Origin: GCA-002708315 sp963676635
GTDB lineage: Bacteria; Bacteroidota; Bacteroidia; Bacteroidales; F082
Length of the DNA: 64,000 nucleotides
Assembly (NCBI GenBank): GCA_963676635.1
Contig: OY781105.1
Coordinates: forward strand, 3,348,001 to 3,412,000
Direction of reading: 5' to 3'
The position numbers and the translations under genes were made by a program. Below the pieces are notes generated by a model that worked only from the letters and a program-made list of their open reading frames with translations, ran no database searches and was not told the origin of the DNA. Shown here in pieces: positions 1 to 8,683 of the stretch (position 1 is the stretch's first letter; each line of letters opens with the position of its first letter).

Positions 1-1
1 T

Positions 2-622
2 GTTCAACATAAAGAAGTATATAAAAAGCAAACCGGTGGACGAGGAAAATTTGCTGACATCCAGTTTGAATTAGGACCTGTTGATGAAGGTTATGAAGGT
101 CTCCAGTTTGTTGATGAAGTTCGTGGTGGTAATATTCCAAAAGAGTTTATTCCATCTGTTAAAAAAGGCTTCGAAAGTGCAATGCAGAATGGTGTCCTTG
201 CAGGTTTTTCTGTTGATAGCATGAAGGTGAGATTGTTTGATGGTTCTTATCATCCTGTGGATTCAGACCAGTTATCTTTTGAGATGGCTGCAAAAATTGG
301 ATTCAAGGTGGCTGCTAAAAAAGCTAAATCAATTTTACTGGAGCCTATTATGAAAGTAGAAGTTGTTACTCCTGATGATTATCTTGGGGATGTAACAAGT
401 GATCTTAATAAGCGCCGCGCAATACTTGAAGATGTAACTGCAAAAGTTGGCTATCAGGTAGTGAAGGCTAAAGTGCCATTGTCAGAAATGTTTGGGTATG
501 TTACCTCATTACGCTCTCTGACATCAGGTAGGGCAACCTCAAGTATGGAATTCGATTCATTTAAACATTGTCCGGATTTCATAGCCGAAGAAGTAATAAA
601 GAAAATTAAAGGATTTTTTTAG
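2..622 (+). CDS. fusA: Elongation factor G, C-terminal part (5' end outside window)
   Basis: The translocation GTPase of the ribosome. Only the last 206 residues are inside the window. The reading frame is open from base 2 and includes domain IV (the GGRGKFADIQFELGP stretch near the start) and domain V (a GDVTSDLNKRRA segment). It ends in the family-typical SLTSGRATSSMEF followed by a short basic tail. The GTPase domain lies upstream of the window, so start and length cannot be judged. It sits 15 bases before rpsJ, the usual end of the str operon joined to the S10 operon. An internal ATG at 182 is not the start: the frame and the conservation continue upstream of it. Confidence 0.97.
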   Translation, partial: VQHKEVYKKQTGGRGKFADIQFELGPVDEGYEGLQFVDEVRGGNIPKEFIPSVKKGFESAMQNGVLAGFSVDSMKVRLFDGSYHPVDSDQLSFEMAAKIGFKVAAKKAKSILLEPIMKVEVVTPDDYLGDVTSDLNKRRAILEDVTAKVGYQVVKAKVPLSEMFGYVTSLRSLTSGRATSSMEFDSFKHCPDFIAEEVIKKIKGFF

Positions 623-637
623 ATAAATTATACTAAA

Positions 638-943
638 GTGAGTCAAAGAATTAGAATTAAGCTGAAATCGTACGATCATAATCTGGTTGATAAATCAGCA
701 GAAAAGATCGCAAAGGCAGTAAAGACAACAGGTGCTGTAATTAGCGGACCGATACCTTTGCCAACACATAAGAAGGTATTTACTGTGAATCGTTCAACTT
801 TTGTTAATAAGAAGTCGCGTGAACAGTTTGAATTAAGCACCTATAAGAGATTAATGGATGTATTTAACTCATCTTCAAAAACCATTGACTCATTGATGAA
901 ACTTGAGCTTCCAAGTGGTGTTGAAGTAGAGATTAAAGTATAA
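638..943 (+). CDS. rpsJ: 30S ribosomal protein S10 (uS10)
   Basis: Head protein of the 30S subunit and first gene of the S10 cluster. It is 101 residues, the normal length. The start is GTG at 638; it gives SQRIRIKLKSYDHNLVD, the standard N-terminus, and no in-frame ATG gives a better one. The central GPIPLPTHKKVFTVNRS loop and the C-terminal LPSGVEVEIKV are typical. The gene lies 26 bases before rplC and is clearly co-transcribed. No Shine-Dalgarno sequence is seen. Confidence 0.98.
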   Translation: MSQRIRIKLKSYDHNLVDKSAEKIAKAVKTTGAVISGPIPLPTHKKVFTVNRSTFVNKKSREQFELSTYKRLMDVFNSSSKTIDSLMKLELPSGVEVEIKV

Positions 944-969
944 CTATAACGGTTTAAAGATTAGTAAAA

Positions 970-1593
970 ATGTCAGGATTATTAGGTAAAAAAATAGGCA
1001 TGACCTCGATTTATGACGAGAATGGGAAGAATATCCCATGTACAGTTATAGAAGCTGGCCCATGTGTTGTTACCCAGGTTCGTACAAAAGCAGTAGATGG
1101 TTATGAAGCTATCCAGCTTGCGTATGAAGATAAAAAGGAAAAGCACACCACAAAGGCTATGAAAGGTCATTTTGCAAAAGCTAAAACAACGCCAAAAAGA
1201 TATATGGCAGAATTTAGCCGTTTTGAAGAAAAGAAACAATTTGGAGATCTTCTTACCGTTGAAGTTTTTAACGAAGGTGAATTTATTGACGTTGTAGGAG
1301 TATCAAAAGGTAAAGGTTTCCAGGGTGTTGTTAAACGTTACAACTTTAGAGGTGTTAATGATGCAACACATGGTCAGCATAACAGATTAAGAGCCCCTGG
1401 TTCTATAGGTGCTTCTTCTTACCCATCACGTGTATTTAAAGGTATGCGTATGGCTGGACGCACTGGTGGTAATCGCGTTAAGCTTATCAACCTTCAGGTG
1501 ATGAAAATTATTCCTGAAAAGAATCTAGTAGTAGTAAAAGGAGCTGTACCAGGTCCGAATAATTCATTAGTAAAATTAGAAAGATGGAGTTAG
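970..1593 (+). CDS. rplC: 50S ribosomal protein L3 (uL3)
   Basis: Early-assembly 23S-binding protein near the peptidyl transferase centre, 207 residues. It begins SGLLGKKIGMTSIY and contains the glycine-rich SKGKGFQGVVKR loop and the RAPGSIGASSYPSRVFKG extension that reaches the catalytic centre. Its last 10 bases overlap the start of rplD, so the two are likely translationally coupled. Confidence 0.98.
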   Translation: MSGLLGKKIGMTSIYDENGKNIPCTVIEAGPCVVTQVRTKAVDGYEAIQLAYEDKKEKHTTKAMKGHFAKAKTTPKRYMAEFSRFEEKKQFGDLLTVEVFNEGEFIDVVGVSKGKGFQGVVKRYNFRGVNDATHGQHNRLRAPGSIGASSYPSRVFKGMRMAGRTGGNRVKLINLQVMKIIPEKNLVVVKGAVPGPNNSLVKLERWS

Positions 1594-2216
1594 TAGTACA
1601 TAAGGTTAGCGGTGAAACCACCGACAGAAAGGTGAAGCTCGATGATTCCATCTTTGGAATTGAACCCAATGATCATGCCATTTATCTGGATGCAAAACAA
1701 TATATGGCTAATCAGCGTCAGGGAACTCACGATTCCAAGGAAAGAAGTGACATCATGGGTAGTACCCGCAAGATTAAGCGTCAAAAAGGTACCGGTACAG
1801 CACGTGCAGGTAGCATAAAGAATCCTTTGTTCCGTGGTGGTGGTCGTGTATTTGGACCTCATCCCCGTGATTATTATTTTAAGCTTAATAAAAAGGTGAA
1901 AAGACTGGCTAGAATGTCAGCCTTATCATATAAAGCTAAAGAAGATGGTGTTCTTGTTGTGGAAGATTTTTCTATGGAGAATCCAAAAACAAAAGAATTC
2001 AACAATATTCTTTCTGGCTTGAAGGTAAATAATATTAAAACTTTATTAGTTCTGGATAAAGCTGATGAGAATATATATTTGTCAGCGCGTAATCTTAAAA
2101 AGGTTAAAGTCCTCAGAGCAGAAAATATTAATACTTATGAAGTTCTGAATGCTAAGAAAGTTGTTTTTGTAGAAAGTTCGTTAAAAACCATCGCTGAAGT
2201 ATTCGCGAGTAAATAA
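1584..2216 (+). CDS. rplD: 50S ribosomal protein L4 (uL4)
   Basis: Exit-tunnel protein of the 50S subunit, 210 residues. The tunnel loop is visible as STRKIKRQKGTGTARAGS followed by PLFRGGGRVFGPHPRDY. The start overlaps the end of rplC by 10 bases. In E. coli, L4 represses its own operon; nothing in the sequence shows whether that holds here. Confidence 0.98.
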   Translation: MELVVHKVSGETTDRKVKLDDSIFGIEPNDHAIYLDAKQYMANQRQGTHDSKERSDIMGSTRKIKRQKGTGTARAGSIKNPLFRGGGRVFGPHPRDYYFKLNKKVKRLARMSALSYKAKEDGVLVVEDFSMENPKTKEFNNILSGLKVNNIKTLLVLDKADENIYLSARNLKKVKVLRAENINTYEVLNAKKVVFVESSLKTIAEVFASK

Positions 2217-2227
2217 ACTATAAAGAG

Positions 2228-2518
2228 ATGGGTGTAATATTAAAACCGGTGATTACAGAGAAGATGACTGCCAAAGGTGAAAGTCTTAATCAGTATGGGT
2301 TTATCGTTCTCAAAGATGCGAATAAACTCCAGATTAAAACAGAAGTGCAGGATCTTTACGGTGTGGATGTAATATCTGTAAACACTATGAATTACTCAGG
2401 TAAAAGGAAACAACGTATGACTAAGTCAGGCATTATTTCCGGTAAGACAAAGGCCTTTAAAAAAGCAGTTGTTACTGTGGCTGAAGGTGAAACAATTGAT
2501 TTCTTTAGCAATATTTAG
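2228..2518 (+). CDS. rplW: 50S ribosomal protein L23 (uL23)
   Basis: Ribosomal protein at the tunnel exit that docks trigger factor and SRP, 96 residues. It starts GVILKPVITEKMT, and the middle VDVISVNTMNYSGKRKQRM matches the family. It lies between rplD (11-base gap) and rplB (5-base gap). Confidence 0.97.
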   Translation: MGVILKPVITEKMTAKGESLNQYGFIVLKDANKLQIKTEVQDLYGVDVISVNTMNYSGKRKQRMTKSGIISGKTKAFKKAVVTVAEGETIDFFSNI

Positions 2519-2523
2519 AAGAA

Positions 2524-3348
2524 ATGGCTCTCAAAAAATATAAACCAACAACCCCAGGTCAACGCTATAAATTAATTAGCGATTATAAAGACATTACTAC
2601 CGACAGACCTGAAAAAAGTCTTATCGTTGGTAAAAAAAGCACAGGTGGTAGAAATAGTAATGGTAGAATGACTATCCGCAACGTTGGCGGCGGTCATAAA
2701 AAGAAGTATAGAATTATTGACTTCAAAAGGGACAAAGAGAATATCCCTGGTGTAGTTAAAACTATTGAGTATGATCCTAACCGTACTGCTCGTATAGCTT
2801 TGGTTAACTACGTTGATGGTGAGAAACGTTATATCGTGGCTCCTCAGGGTCTTGAAGTAGGTCAAGAAATTATGTCGGGAAAAGGTGTGTCTCCTGATGT
2901 TGGAAATACTCTCTATCTAAGTGAAATACCTTTTGGTACAGTAATTCATAATATTGAACTTCGTCCTGGTCAGGGTGCAAAACTGTCACGTAGTGCCGGT
3001 TCTTATGCACAGCTTATGACTCGTGAAGGTAAGTTTGCTATTATTAAGCTTCCTTCAGGTGAAACAAGAATGATTCTACAGACTTGTAAAGCAACTGTAG
3101 GTATGGTTTCAAATAGTGACCATAATATTGAAAAGTCTGGTAAAGCTGGCCGTAGCCGTTGGTTAGGTCGTCGTCCACGAGTTCGTGGTGTTGCTATGAA
3201 CCCTGTTGATCACCCAATGGGTGGTGGTGAAGGTAGAGCCTCTGGAGGTCATCCACGTTCACGTAAGGGATTACCTGCAAAAGGTTATCGTACCCGTGCT
3301 GCTAAAAAAGCATCTAACAGGTATATTGTTGAAAAAAGAAAGAAATAA
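2524..3348 (+). CDS. rplB: 50S ribosomal protein L2 (uL2)
   Basis: Core 23S-binding protein needed for subunit joining and peptidyl transfer, 274 residues. It has the N-terminal OB-like region (HKKKYRIIDFKRDK) and the SH3-like region. The conserved C-terminal loop MNPVDHPMGGGEGRASGGHP contains the histidine close to the peptidyl transferase centre. It ends in a lysine-rich tail. The next gene, rpsS, follows after 24 bases. Confidence 0.98.
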   Translation: MALKKYKPTTPGQRYKLISDYKDITTDRPEKSLIVGKKSTGGRNSNGRMTIRNVGGGHKKKYRIIDFKRDKENIPGVVKTIEYDPNRTARIALVNYVDGEKRYIVAPQGLEVGQEIMSGKGVSPDVGNTLYLSEIPFGTVIHNIELRPGQGAKLSRSAGSYAQLMTREGKFAIIKLPSGETRMILQTCKATVGMVSNSDHNIEKSGKAGRSRWLGRRPRVRGVAMNPVDHPMGGGEGRASGGHPRSRKGLPAKGYRTRAAKKASNRYIVEKRKK

Positions 3349-3372
3349 TTAAGGAGCGTTAATTGAATTATT

Positions 3373-3651
3373 ATGAGCCGATCATTAAAAAAAGGACCAT
3401 ACATCGATATTAAACTCGAGAAGAAAGTACTGGCAAATGTTGAGTCAGGAAAGAAAACTGTGATTAAAACCTGGTCGAGGGCGTCAATGATCTCTCCTGA
3501 TTTTGTGGGACAGACCATAGCCGTACACAATGGAAATAAATTTATCCCTGTGTATGTTACTGAAAATCTGGTAGGTCACAAGCTTGGCGAATTTGCCCCT
3601 ACACGTCTATTTCGTGGACATGGTGGAAAGAAAAATAAAGGTAACAAATAA
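3373..3651 (+). CDS. rpsS: 30S ribosomal protein S19 (uS19)
   Basis: Head protein of the 30S subunit that forms a pair with S13, 92 residues. SRSLKKGPYIDIKL at the N-terminus and HKLGEFAPTRLFRGHGGKK near the end are diagnostic. An AAGGAG lies at 3351-3356, but it is 16 bases from the ATG, too far for a normal Shine-Dalgarno site. Confidence 0.98.
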   Translation: MSRSLKKGPYIDIKLEKKVLANVESGKKTVIKTWSRASMISPDFVGQTIAVHNGNKFIPVYVTENLVGHKLGEFAPTRLFRGHGGKKNKGNK

Positions 3652-3662
3652 AGTACAGTATA

Positions 3663-4100
3663 ATGGGATCAAGAAAACATATTAGTGCAGAAAAAAGGAA
3701 AGAAGCGCGCAAAACATTGTATATTGCCCGCCTTCGTAATGTACCTACTTCTCCACGTAAAATGCGAATTGTTGCTGACTTAGTCCGTGGCATGGATGTA
3801 GAACACGCTCTTGGTTTGCTTCAGCATTCGCCAAAAGAAGCTTCTGGAAGACTGTACAAGTTATTACGTAGTGCTATCGCAAACTGGGAGGTTAAGAACG
3901 AAGGTGAACGCGTTGAAGATAACCAACTCTATATTAAAGAAATCAGTGTAGATGGCGGAAGGATTCTTAAGAGAATTCAGCCTGCTCCTCAGGGAAGAGC
4001 TCACCGTATTCGTAAAAGATCAAATCATGTTACTTTAATTTTAGGTAACAGATTGCAGAAAGAAGTAGAAGAAGTTATTACCGAAAACACAGAGAAATAA
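3663..4100 (+). CDS. rplV: 50S ribosomal protein L22 (uL22)
   Basis: Exit-tunnel protein with a long beta-hairpin, 145 residues. That is about 35 longer than E. coli L22, mainly through an N-terminal basic extension and an acidic C-terminus. The hairpin tip region GGRILKRIQPAPQGRAHRIR is present. The stop codon overlaps the rpsC start by one base (TAATG), implying coupled translation. Confidence 0.97.
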   Translation: MGSRKHISAEKRKEARKTLYIARLRNVPTSPRKMRIVADLVRGMDVEHALGLLQHSPKEASGRLYKLLRSAIANWEVKNEGERVEDNQLYIKEISVDGGRILKRIQPAPQGRAHRIRKRSNHVTLILGNRLQKEVEEVITENTEK

Positions 4101-4813
4101 TGGGACAAAAAAGTAATCCAATAGGGCTCAGATTAGGAATCATTAAAGGATGGAATTCATACTGGTATGGTGGAAAGGATTTTTCAGCAAAACTTGTTGA
4201 AGATGGAAAAATCAGAGATTATCTGAATGCTCGTTTAAGTAAAGCTGGCGTTTCGAAGATTATGATCGAAAGGACATTAAAACTTGTGACTATAACTATT
4301 TTTACTGCTCGTCCTGGTATTATTATTGGTAAAGGTGGTTCAGAAGTTGATAAACTTAAGGAAGAGTTAAAAAAGCTTACTAATAAAGAAGTTCAAATTA
4401 ATATCTCTGAAATAAAACGCCCTGAACTTGATGCTCAGATCGTTGCAACAACAATTGCACGTCAAATCGAAGGAAGAGTAAGTTTCCGTAGAGCTATTAA
4501 AACTTCTATTGCTTCTACTATGCGTCTTGGTGCTGATGGTATTAAAGTACTTATCTCAGGTAGAGTAGGTGGTGCTGAAATGGCTCGTAGTGAGATGTAT
4601 AAAGAAGGTCGTATTCCTCTGCAGACTCTTAGAGCTGATATCGATTATTCTCTTGTTGAGGCTCATACAACTTATGGACGTATAGGTATTAAAGTGTGGA
4701 TCTTTAAAGGTGAAATCTATGGTAAACCAGAACTTGTTTCAACAACTGTAGGAGGAACTAAATCAAGGCAGTCTTCTCCAAAAGGTGGCCCTCGTCAGCG
4801 TAGAAGAAGATAG
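4100..4813 (+). CDS. rpsC: 30S ribosomal protein S3 (uS3)
   Basis: mRNA-entry-site protein of the 30S subunit, 237 residues. The KH domain loop reads GIIIGKGGSEVDKL. The C-terminal domain carries GRVGGAEMARSEMYKEGRIP, and the tail ends in a run of arginines. It begins on the last base of rplV; rplP follows after 35 bases. Confidence 0.98.
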   Translation: MGQKSNPIGLRLGIIKGWNSYWYGGKDFSAKLVEDGKIRDYLNARLSKAGVSKIMIERTLKLVTITIFTARPGIIIGKGGSEVDKLKEELKKLTNKEVQINISEIKRPELDAQIVATTIARQIEGRVSFRRAIKTSIASTMRLGADGIKVLISGRVGGAEMARSEMYKEGRIPLQTLRADIDYSLVEAHTTYGRIGIKVWIFKGEIYGKPELVSTTVGGTKSRQSSPKGGPRQRRRR

Positions 4814-4848
4814 TAGAAAAATTTAAGAAATTTAAAAAGTAAATAGGC

Positions 4849-5268
4849 ATGTTACAACCTAGGAAGACAAAATATAGAAAGCAGCAAAAAGGCCGCATGA
4901 AAGGTAATGCTAACAGAGGTCATCAGCTTGCATTCGGTTCTTTCGGAATCAAAACATTAGAGGAAGGATGGATTACATCCAGACAGATAGAAGCTGCTCG
5001 TCAGGCTGTTACACGTTATATGAAACGTGAAGGTCAGATATGGATAAAAATATTTCCTGATAAGCCGGTTACAAAAAAACCTGCGGAGGTAAGGATGGGT
5101 AAAGGTAAAGGTGCTCCCGAATATTTCGTGGCGCGTGTTACTCCTGGACGTATCATTATCGAAGCTGAAGGTGTACCATTAGATGTTGCAAAAGAAGCAA
5201 TGAGATTAGCAGCGCAAAAACTGCCTGTAGTTACAAAGTTTGTTGTTAGAAGAGATTACTCTGAGTAA
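4849..5268 (+). CDS. rplP: 50S ribosomal protein L16 (uL16)
   Basis: Late-assembling protein near the A-site tRNA elbow, 139 residues. It starts MLQPRKTKYRKQQKGR and contains the typical GSFGIKTLEEGWITSRQIEA and MGKGKGAPEYFVARV segments. It lies eight bases before rpmC in the usual S3-L16-L29 order. Confidence 0.98.
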   Translation: MLQPRKTKYRKQQKGRMKGNANRGHQLAFGSFGIKTLEEGWITSRQIEAARQAVTRYMKREGQIWIKIFPDKPVTKKPAEVRMGKGKGAPEYFVARVTPGRIIIEAEGVPLDVAKEAMRLAAQKLPVVTKFVVRRDYSE

Positions 5269-5276
5269 AATTTAGG

Positions 5277-5486
5277 ATGATGAAACAAGAAGTAATAAAA
5301 GAGCTGAGTACAGCTGATATCATTGATCGTCTCGAGGAAGAACGTAAACATCTTACTCGCTTGAAACTAAATCATGCTGTTTCTCCTTTGGAAAACCCAC
5401 ATGATATTGTGACTAACAGGAGAACAATTGCCCGACTGGAAACAGAATTGCGCAGTAGAATTATCGCAGAAAATAATAATAAGTAG
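5277..5486 (+). CDS. rpmC: 50S ribosomal protein L29 (uL29)
   Basis: Small two-helix protein near the tunnel exit, 69 residues, with the conserved RLEEERKHLTRLKLNHAVSPLENP core. Two ATG codons follow each other at 5277 and 5280, and either could serve. It is followed after 7 bases by rpsQ. Confidence 0.96.
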   Translation: MMKQEVIKELSTADIIDRLEEERKHLTRLKLNHAVSPLENPHDIVTNRRTIARLETELRSRIIAENNNK

Positions 5487-5493
5487 TCATAAG

Positions 5494-5751
5494 ATGGAAA
5501 AGAGAAACTTACGTAAAGAAAGAATTGGCTTAGTTGTAAGCGATAAAATGGAAAAATCCATCGTTGTGCAGGTCGAACGTCGTGTGAAACATCCTGTTTA
5601 CGGTAAATTTATCAAGAAAACTACTAAGTTTACTGCTCACGATGAGAACAATGATTGCGGTATCGGTGATACAGTACGTATTATGGAAACAAGACCGCTA
5701 AGTAAAAATAAGAACTGGAGATTAGTAGAAATCATAGAAAGGGCTAAATAA
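5494..5751 (+). CDS. rpsQ: 30S ribosomal protein S17 (uS17)
   Basis: 16S-binding OB-fold protein, 85 residues from the ATG at 5494. The open frame extends upstream into rpmC to 5428, but MEKRNLRKERIGLVVSDKM is the family-typical N-terminus and the upstream part overlaps L29, so 5494 is chosen. The core VERRVKHPVYGKFIKKTTKF is diagnostic. rplN follows after two bases. Confidence 0.97.
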   Translation: MEKRNLRKERIGLVVSDKMEKSIVVQVERRVKHPVYGKFIKKTTKFTAHDENNDCGIGDTVRIMETRPLSKNKNWRLVEIIERAK

Positions 5752-5753
5752 CC

Positions 5754-6122
5754 ATGGTACAACAAGAAACAAGACTTGCTGTTGCAGATAACAGCGGAGC
5801 TAAGGAAGTACTTCTAATAAGAGTACTGGGCGGAACAAAACGTCGTTACGCATCTATTGGAGACCAGGTGGTAGTTACTGTTAAAAATGCGCTCCCATCA
5901 GGAAACATTAAAAAAGGTGCTGTTGCTAAAGCGGTTGTTGTTAGAACAAAAAAAGAAGTACGTCGTAATGATGGATCGTATATTCGTTTTGATGATAATG
6001 CTGTTGTTTTACTTAACCAGGCTGGTGAAATGATGGGTACCCGTATATTTGGCCCGGTTGCTCGCGAATTACGCGAAAAGCAATTTATGAAAATAGTATC
6101 ATTAGCACCTGAAGTGCTTTAA
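5754..6122 (+). CDS. rplN: 50S ribosomal protein L14 (uL14)
   Basis: Inter-subunit bridge protein of the 50S, 122 residues, the normal length. It carries AVADNSGAKEVLLIRVLGG and the C-terminal GTRIFGPVARELREKQFMKI, both highly conserved. Two bases separate it from rpsQ. Confidence 0.98.
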   Translation: MVQQETRLAVADNSGAKEVLLIRVLGGTKRRYASIGDQVVVTVKNALPSGNIKKGAVAKAVVVRTKKEVRRNDGSYIRFDDNAVVLLNQAGEMMGTRIFGPVARELREKQFMKIVSLAPEVL

Positions 6123-6138
6123 AAGAAAGAATTTAGTT

Positions 6139-6459
6139 ATGGCTAAGTTACATATAAAAAAAGGAGATAACGTAATGGTGATTGCAGGTAACAATAAAGG
6201 ACAATCAGGCCGTGTGCTTGTTGTTAATGTTGCTAGCAATTCTGCTATCGTTGAAGGTGTTAATGTTATTTCTAAAAACACCCGTCCTAATGCTGATAAT
6301 CCTAAAGGTGGTATTGTGAAACAGGAAGCTCCTGTGCATATCTCAAACCTCATGCTTATGGATAAAAGCGGGCAACCTACACGTACAGGTATTAAAATCG
6401 ACGAAAGCAACGGAAAAAAAGTTCGTTTTTCAAAAAAATCAGGGGAGGCTATTAAGTAA
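6139..6459 (+). CDS. rplX: 50S ribosomal protein L24 (uL24)
   Basis: Assembly-initiating protein, 106 residues. The KOW motif is clear: IKKGDNVMVIAGNNKGQSGR followed by VLVVN. The last base of its stop is the first base of the rplE start (TAATG), so translation is probably coupled. Confidence 0.97.
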   Translation: MAKLHIKKGDNVMVIAGNNKGQSGRVLVVNVASNSAIVEGVNVISKNTRPNADNPKGGIVKQEAPVHISNLMLMDKSGQPTRTGIKIDESNGKKVRFSKKSGEAIK

Positions 6460-7019
6460 TGGACACTACACCAAGATTAATAACAAGGTATAAAGAGGAA
6501 ATTATTCCCGCACTCACCAAGCAGTTTGGTTATAAAACTGTTATGGAAGTGCCAAAAATTACAAAAATAGCAATTAACCAGGGTATAAGCGCTGCTCTTA
6601 CAGATAAAAAGCTTATTGATCTTGGTATTGCAGAAATGTCAGCTATTACAGGTCAAAAAGCTGTTCCTACAATTTCTAAAAGAGATGTTAGTAACTTCAA
6701 ACTTAGAAAAGGTAATCCTATTGGAGTTCGCGTTACTCTTAGAGGAGTGAAACTTTATGAGTTTCTTGACAGATTAATTGCTGTTGCTCTTCCACGTGTT
6801 CGTGACTTTAATGGTATCAGTGATAAAGGTTTTGATGGCCGTGGAAACTATTCATTTGGTGTTACTGAACAGCTGATTTTTCCTGAAATTGATATTGATA
6901 AAGTAAACAATATTAATGGTATGAATATTAACATTGTAACAACTGCAAAAACTGATGAAGAAGCTTTTGCATTGCTGAAAATGTTTGGATTGCCATTTAA
7001 AAATCAAAAAAACGGATAG
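6459..7019 (+). CDS. rplE: 50S ribosomal protein L5 (uL5)
   Basis: 5S rRNA-binding protein of the central protuberance, 186 residues. VPKITKIAINQGISAALTDK at the front and RDFNGISDKGFDGRGNYSFG in the second half are typical. It overlaps rplX by one base and is three bases from rpsN. Confidence 0.98.
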   Translation: MDTTPRLITRYKEEIIPALTKQFGYKTVMEVPKITKIAINQGISAALTDKKLIDLGIAEMSAITGQKAVPTISKRDVSNFKLRKGNPIGVRVTLRGVKLYEFLDRLIAVALPRVRDFNGISDKGFDGRGNYSFGVTEQLIFPEIDIDKVNNINGMNINIVTTAKTDEEAFALLKMFGLPFKNQKNG

Positions 7020-7022
7020 CTC

Positions 7023-7292
7023 ATGGCAAAAGAATCAATGAAAGCGCGTGAGCGCAAAAGACAAAAAATGGTAGCAAAGTATGCTGAAAAGCGTGCTGCT
7101 TTGAAAGCTGCTGGTGACTACGAAGGATTACAGAAATTACCTCGTAATGCTTCTCCTGTACGCCTGCATAATCGCTGCCAGTTAACAGGAAGACCTAAGG
7201 GATATATGAGACAGTTTGGTATATCACGTATTAATTTCCGTGAAATGGCTCACAAAGGTCTTATCCCAGGGATTAAAAAAACTAGTTGGTAA
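7023..7292 (+). CDS. rpsN: 30S ribosomal protein S14, long zinc-free form (uS14)
   Basis: Head protein of the 30S subunit. At 89 residues it is the long form. The four cysteines of the short zinc-binding form are absent; only the single cysteine of RLHNRCQLTGRPKGYMRQFG is present. The C-terminus FREMAHKGLIPGIKKTSW is diagnostic. Confidence 0.98.
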   Translation: MAKESMKARERKRQKMVAKYAEKRAALKAAGDYEGLQKLPRNASPVRLHNRCQLTGRPKGYMRQFGISRINFREMAHKGLIPGIKKTSW

Positions 7293-7312
7293 TTAAATAA
7301 AAGTATAGTCAG

Positions 7313-7711
7313 ATGATAACCGATCCAATAGCAGACTACCTGACCAGGATAAGAAACGCTGTTGCTGCAAAGCACAGAATGTTAGAAGTACCTGCTTCTA
7401 ATATAAGGAAGAATATTACCAAAATCCTCTTTGAAAAAGGATATATCCTTAACTATAAATTCGAAGACGATGATACTCAAGGGAAAATTAAAATAGCATT
7501 GAAATATCATCCGGTTACTAAATTACCGGCGATTACTGATATTAAAAGAATTTCAACCCCCGGATTGCGTAACTACGTTAGCTCTGATGAATTACCTCGC
7601 GTAATTAATGGCTTAGGTATTGCAATTCTTTCAACTTCTAAAGGAGTAATTACCGATAAAGAAGCTCGTAAACTCGGTGTTGGGGGTGAAGTAATTTGTT
7701 TTGTAAGTTAA
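7313..7711 (+). CDS. rpsH: 30S ribosomal protein S8 (uS8)
   Basis: Central-domain 16S-binding protein, 132 residues. It starts MITDPIADYLTRIRNA and carries RISTPGLRNYV and the C-terminal ILSTSKGVITDKEARKLGVG motif. In E. coli, S8 represses the spc operon. No S8-like RNA target was recognised here. Confidence 0.98.
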   Translation: MITDPIADYLTRIRNAVAAKHRMLEVPASNIRKNITKILFEKGYILNYKFEDDDTQGKIKIALKYHPVTKLPAITDIKRISTPGLRNYVSSDELPRVINGLGIAILSTSKGVITDKEARKLGVGGEVICFVS

Positions 7712-7714
7712 AAG

Positions 7715-7720
7715 AAGGAG
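7715..7720 (+). promoter_or_regulatory. Canonical Shine-Dalgarno site of rplF
   Basis: AAGGAG lies seven bases before the rplF ATG and is fully complementary to the CCTCCTTT at the 3' end of the 16S gene in this window. Nearly every other gene here has an A/T-rich upstream stretch with no such site, so this one stands out. Confidence 0.7.
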
Positions 7721-7727
7721 ATAGAGA

Positions 7728-8285
7728 ATGTCACGTATAGGAAATTTGCCGATAGCTTTACCTGATGGTGTTGTTGTAACTGTTAGCGACAAGAATATTG
7801 TTAAGGTGAAAGGAAAATTAGGCGAGCTTGAACAAACAATTGATCCTGCTATTACCATTAGCGTGGATGATGGAAATGTTGTTCTTAATAGATCTACAGA
7901 AAGTAAAGACCATAAATCTAAACATGGGTTGTACAGAGCTTTAATAGCTAATATGGTGACTGGTGTTACTGAAGGTTATACCATCGTGCAGGAATTAGTT
8001 GGTGTAGGGTACAAAGCAGACGCAAAAGGTCAATTACTTGATCTTGCGCTTGGGTTTTCCCATCATATTTATCTTCAGCTTCCTGAAGAAATTAAAGCTG
8101 AAACTGTTTCTGAAAGAGGAAAAAACCCTCTGATTAAACTTACTTCAATTGATAAGCAGCTAGTGGGACAAGTAGCAGCAAAAATCAGATCTTTACGCAA
8201 ACCTGAACCTTACAAGGGTAAAGGAATTAAATACCAGGGTGAAGAGCTTAGAAAGAAAGCTGGTAAAGCTGCTGGTGATAAGTAA
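7728..8285 (+). CDS. rplF: 50S ribosomal protein L6 (uL6)
   Basis: Protein near the GTPase-associated centre, 185 residues. It begins MSRIGNLPIALPDGV, has the VGVGYKADAKG segment in the middle, and ends EPYKGKGIKYQGEELRKKAG. It is one of the very few genes in the window with a well-placed Shine-Dalgarno sequence (7715-7720). Confidence 0.98.
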   Translation: MSRIGNLPIALPDGVVVTVSDKNIVKVKGKLGELEQTIDPAITISVDDGNVVLNRSTESKDHKSKHGLYRALIANMVTGVTEGYTIVQELVGVGYKADAKGQLLDLALGFSHHIYLQLPEEIKAETVSERGKNPLIKLTSIDKQLVGQVAAKIRSLRKPEPYKGKGIKYQGEELRKKAGKAAGDK

Positions 8286-8314
8286 TTAACTAATAACAGT
8301 TAAAACCTAGTATA

Positions 8315-8677
8315 ATGGGAATTAAAAATAAAAAGGCATATAGCAGATTCAGAATCAAAAAGAGAATCAGAAAAACTATTATTGGTACTGCCGAAAGACC
8401 AAGAATGACTGTTTTTAGAAGCAATAAGCAAATCTATGTTCAGTTAATAGACGATTCTGAAGGCACTGTTTTAGCATCAGCATCTTCACGTGATTTTAGT
8501 GTGGAGGATTCAAAACTTACAAAGATTAAACAATCTGAAAAAGTAGGAACGGAAATCGCTGATAAAGCTAAAATCGCTGATATTGAAAATGTTGTTTTCG
8601 ATCGAAACGGATATTTGTATCATGGCCGTGTGAAAGCAGTTGCCGAGGCAGCCAGAAAAGGAGGACTTAAATTTTAA
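8315..8677 (+). CDS. rplR: 50S ribosomal protein L18 (uL18)
   Basis: 5S rRNA-binding protein of the central protuberance, 120 residues. It has the basic N-terminus RFRIKKRIRKTI, a RPRMTVFRSNKQIYVQLIDD strand and the diagnostic C-terminus GRVKAVAEAARKGGLKF. rpsE follows after six bases. Confidence 0.98.
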   Translation: MGIKNKKAYSRFRIKKRIRKTIIGTAERPRMTVFRSNKQIYVQLIDDSEGTVLASASSRDFSVEDSKLTKIKQSEKVGTEIADKAKIADIENVVFDRNGYLYHGRVKAVAEAARKGGLKF

Positions 8678-8683
8678 TAGATC

